Below, one piece after another: positions 5,878-5,903 of a stretch of DNA of 5,903 nt. The DNA comes from Spirochaetales bacterium (GTDB taxonomy: Bacteria; Spirochaetota; Spirochaetia; Sphaerochaetales; Sphaerochaetaceae), in contig JAGBRG010000162.1 in NCBI GenBank assembly GCA_017632495.1, forward strand, positions 1-5,903, given 5' to 3'. Every line of letters starts with the position of its first letter. The first letter of the stretch is position 1. Below the pieces are notes generated by a model, which was given only the letters and a program-made list of their open reading frames with translations, did not search any database and was not told where the DNA came from. Made by a program: the position numbers and the translations under genes.

Positions 5878-5903
5878 ACTCTACCCCCAGTTCCCTGTAT
5901 GCA
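5867..5903 (-). CDS. Partial: probable C-terminal end of the transketolase N-terminal subunit
   Basis: One minus-strand frame entering from the right edge reads AYRELGVEYGK and stops at TAA (5869-5867). It overlaps the start of the next subunit by 11 bases. An ending of the ELGVEYG type is plausible for an N-terminal (diphosphate-binding) transketolase subunit, which the neighbouring C-terminal subunit needs and which is normally encoded directly upstream. Only 11 residues are visible. Another frame gives HTGNWG before TAG at 5883-5881, so the reading frame and identity rest mainly on context. Confidence 0.5.
   Translation of the reverse strand, partial: AYRELGVEYGK

Noticed and set aside
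4012..5903. Known split-transketolase catabolic routes (sulfoquinovose sulfo-transketolase route, apiose route)
   Set aside because: Both use split transketolases, but the window shows no isomerase, sulfoacetaldehyde reductase or apulose-type kinase that I can recognise, and the ABC importer does not identify the substrate. Possible only as loose analogies until the upstream genes are seen.

Overview
The window holds one head-to-tail gene block, all read on the minus strand, from the right edge to a terminator at the left edge. Spacing is tight and no other functional strand was seen. The likely source is an anaerobic, mid-GC bacterium. A spirochaete of the Sphaerochaeta/Treponema type is my best guess, because the binding protein has a spirochaete-like leader (...IFAQAASEQ...) and a split transketolase fits such genomes. 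This assignment is inference, and a Firmicute is not excluded.

In transcription order: (1) about 5867-5903, the probable last codons of a gene cut by the window edge, most likely the N-terminal subunit of a split transketolase; (2) 4939-5877, the C-terminal transketolase subunit; (3) 4012-4926, a PfkB/ribokinase-family sugar kinase with a TTG start; (4) 2935-3975, a secreted ABC substrate-binding protein of the AfuA/FbpA-like group; (5) 1749-2837, the ABC ATPase with a TOBE domain; (6) 83-1741, one permease with two fused membrane-domain halves; (7) 13-45, an intrinsic terminator closing the transcript. The only two gaps with structure are 3976-4011 (a 6-bp-stem hairpin directly after the kinase stop) and 2838-2934 (a palindrome, an 11-bp perfect hairpin and a second bulged hairpin). 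Both flank the binding-protein gene.

Read together, the genes look like a carbohydrate uptake-and-entry operon. The ABC importer brings in a substrate, the kinase phosphorylates a sugar, and the split transketolase moves two-carbon units between sugar phosphates. The ABC proteins belong to a group usually annotated as iron(III) transporters. The sequence around the expected iron-ligand tyrosines and the enzyme neighbours argue instead for a sugar, sugar phosphate or other small organic anion. The actual substrate cannot be read from the sequence. No mobile element, CRISPR array, tRNA or rRNA was seen.
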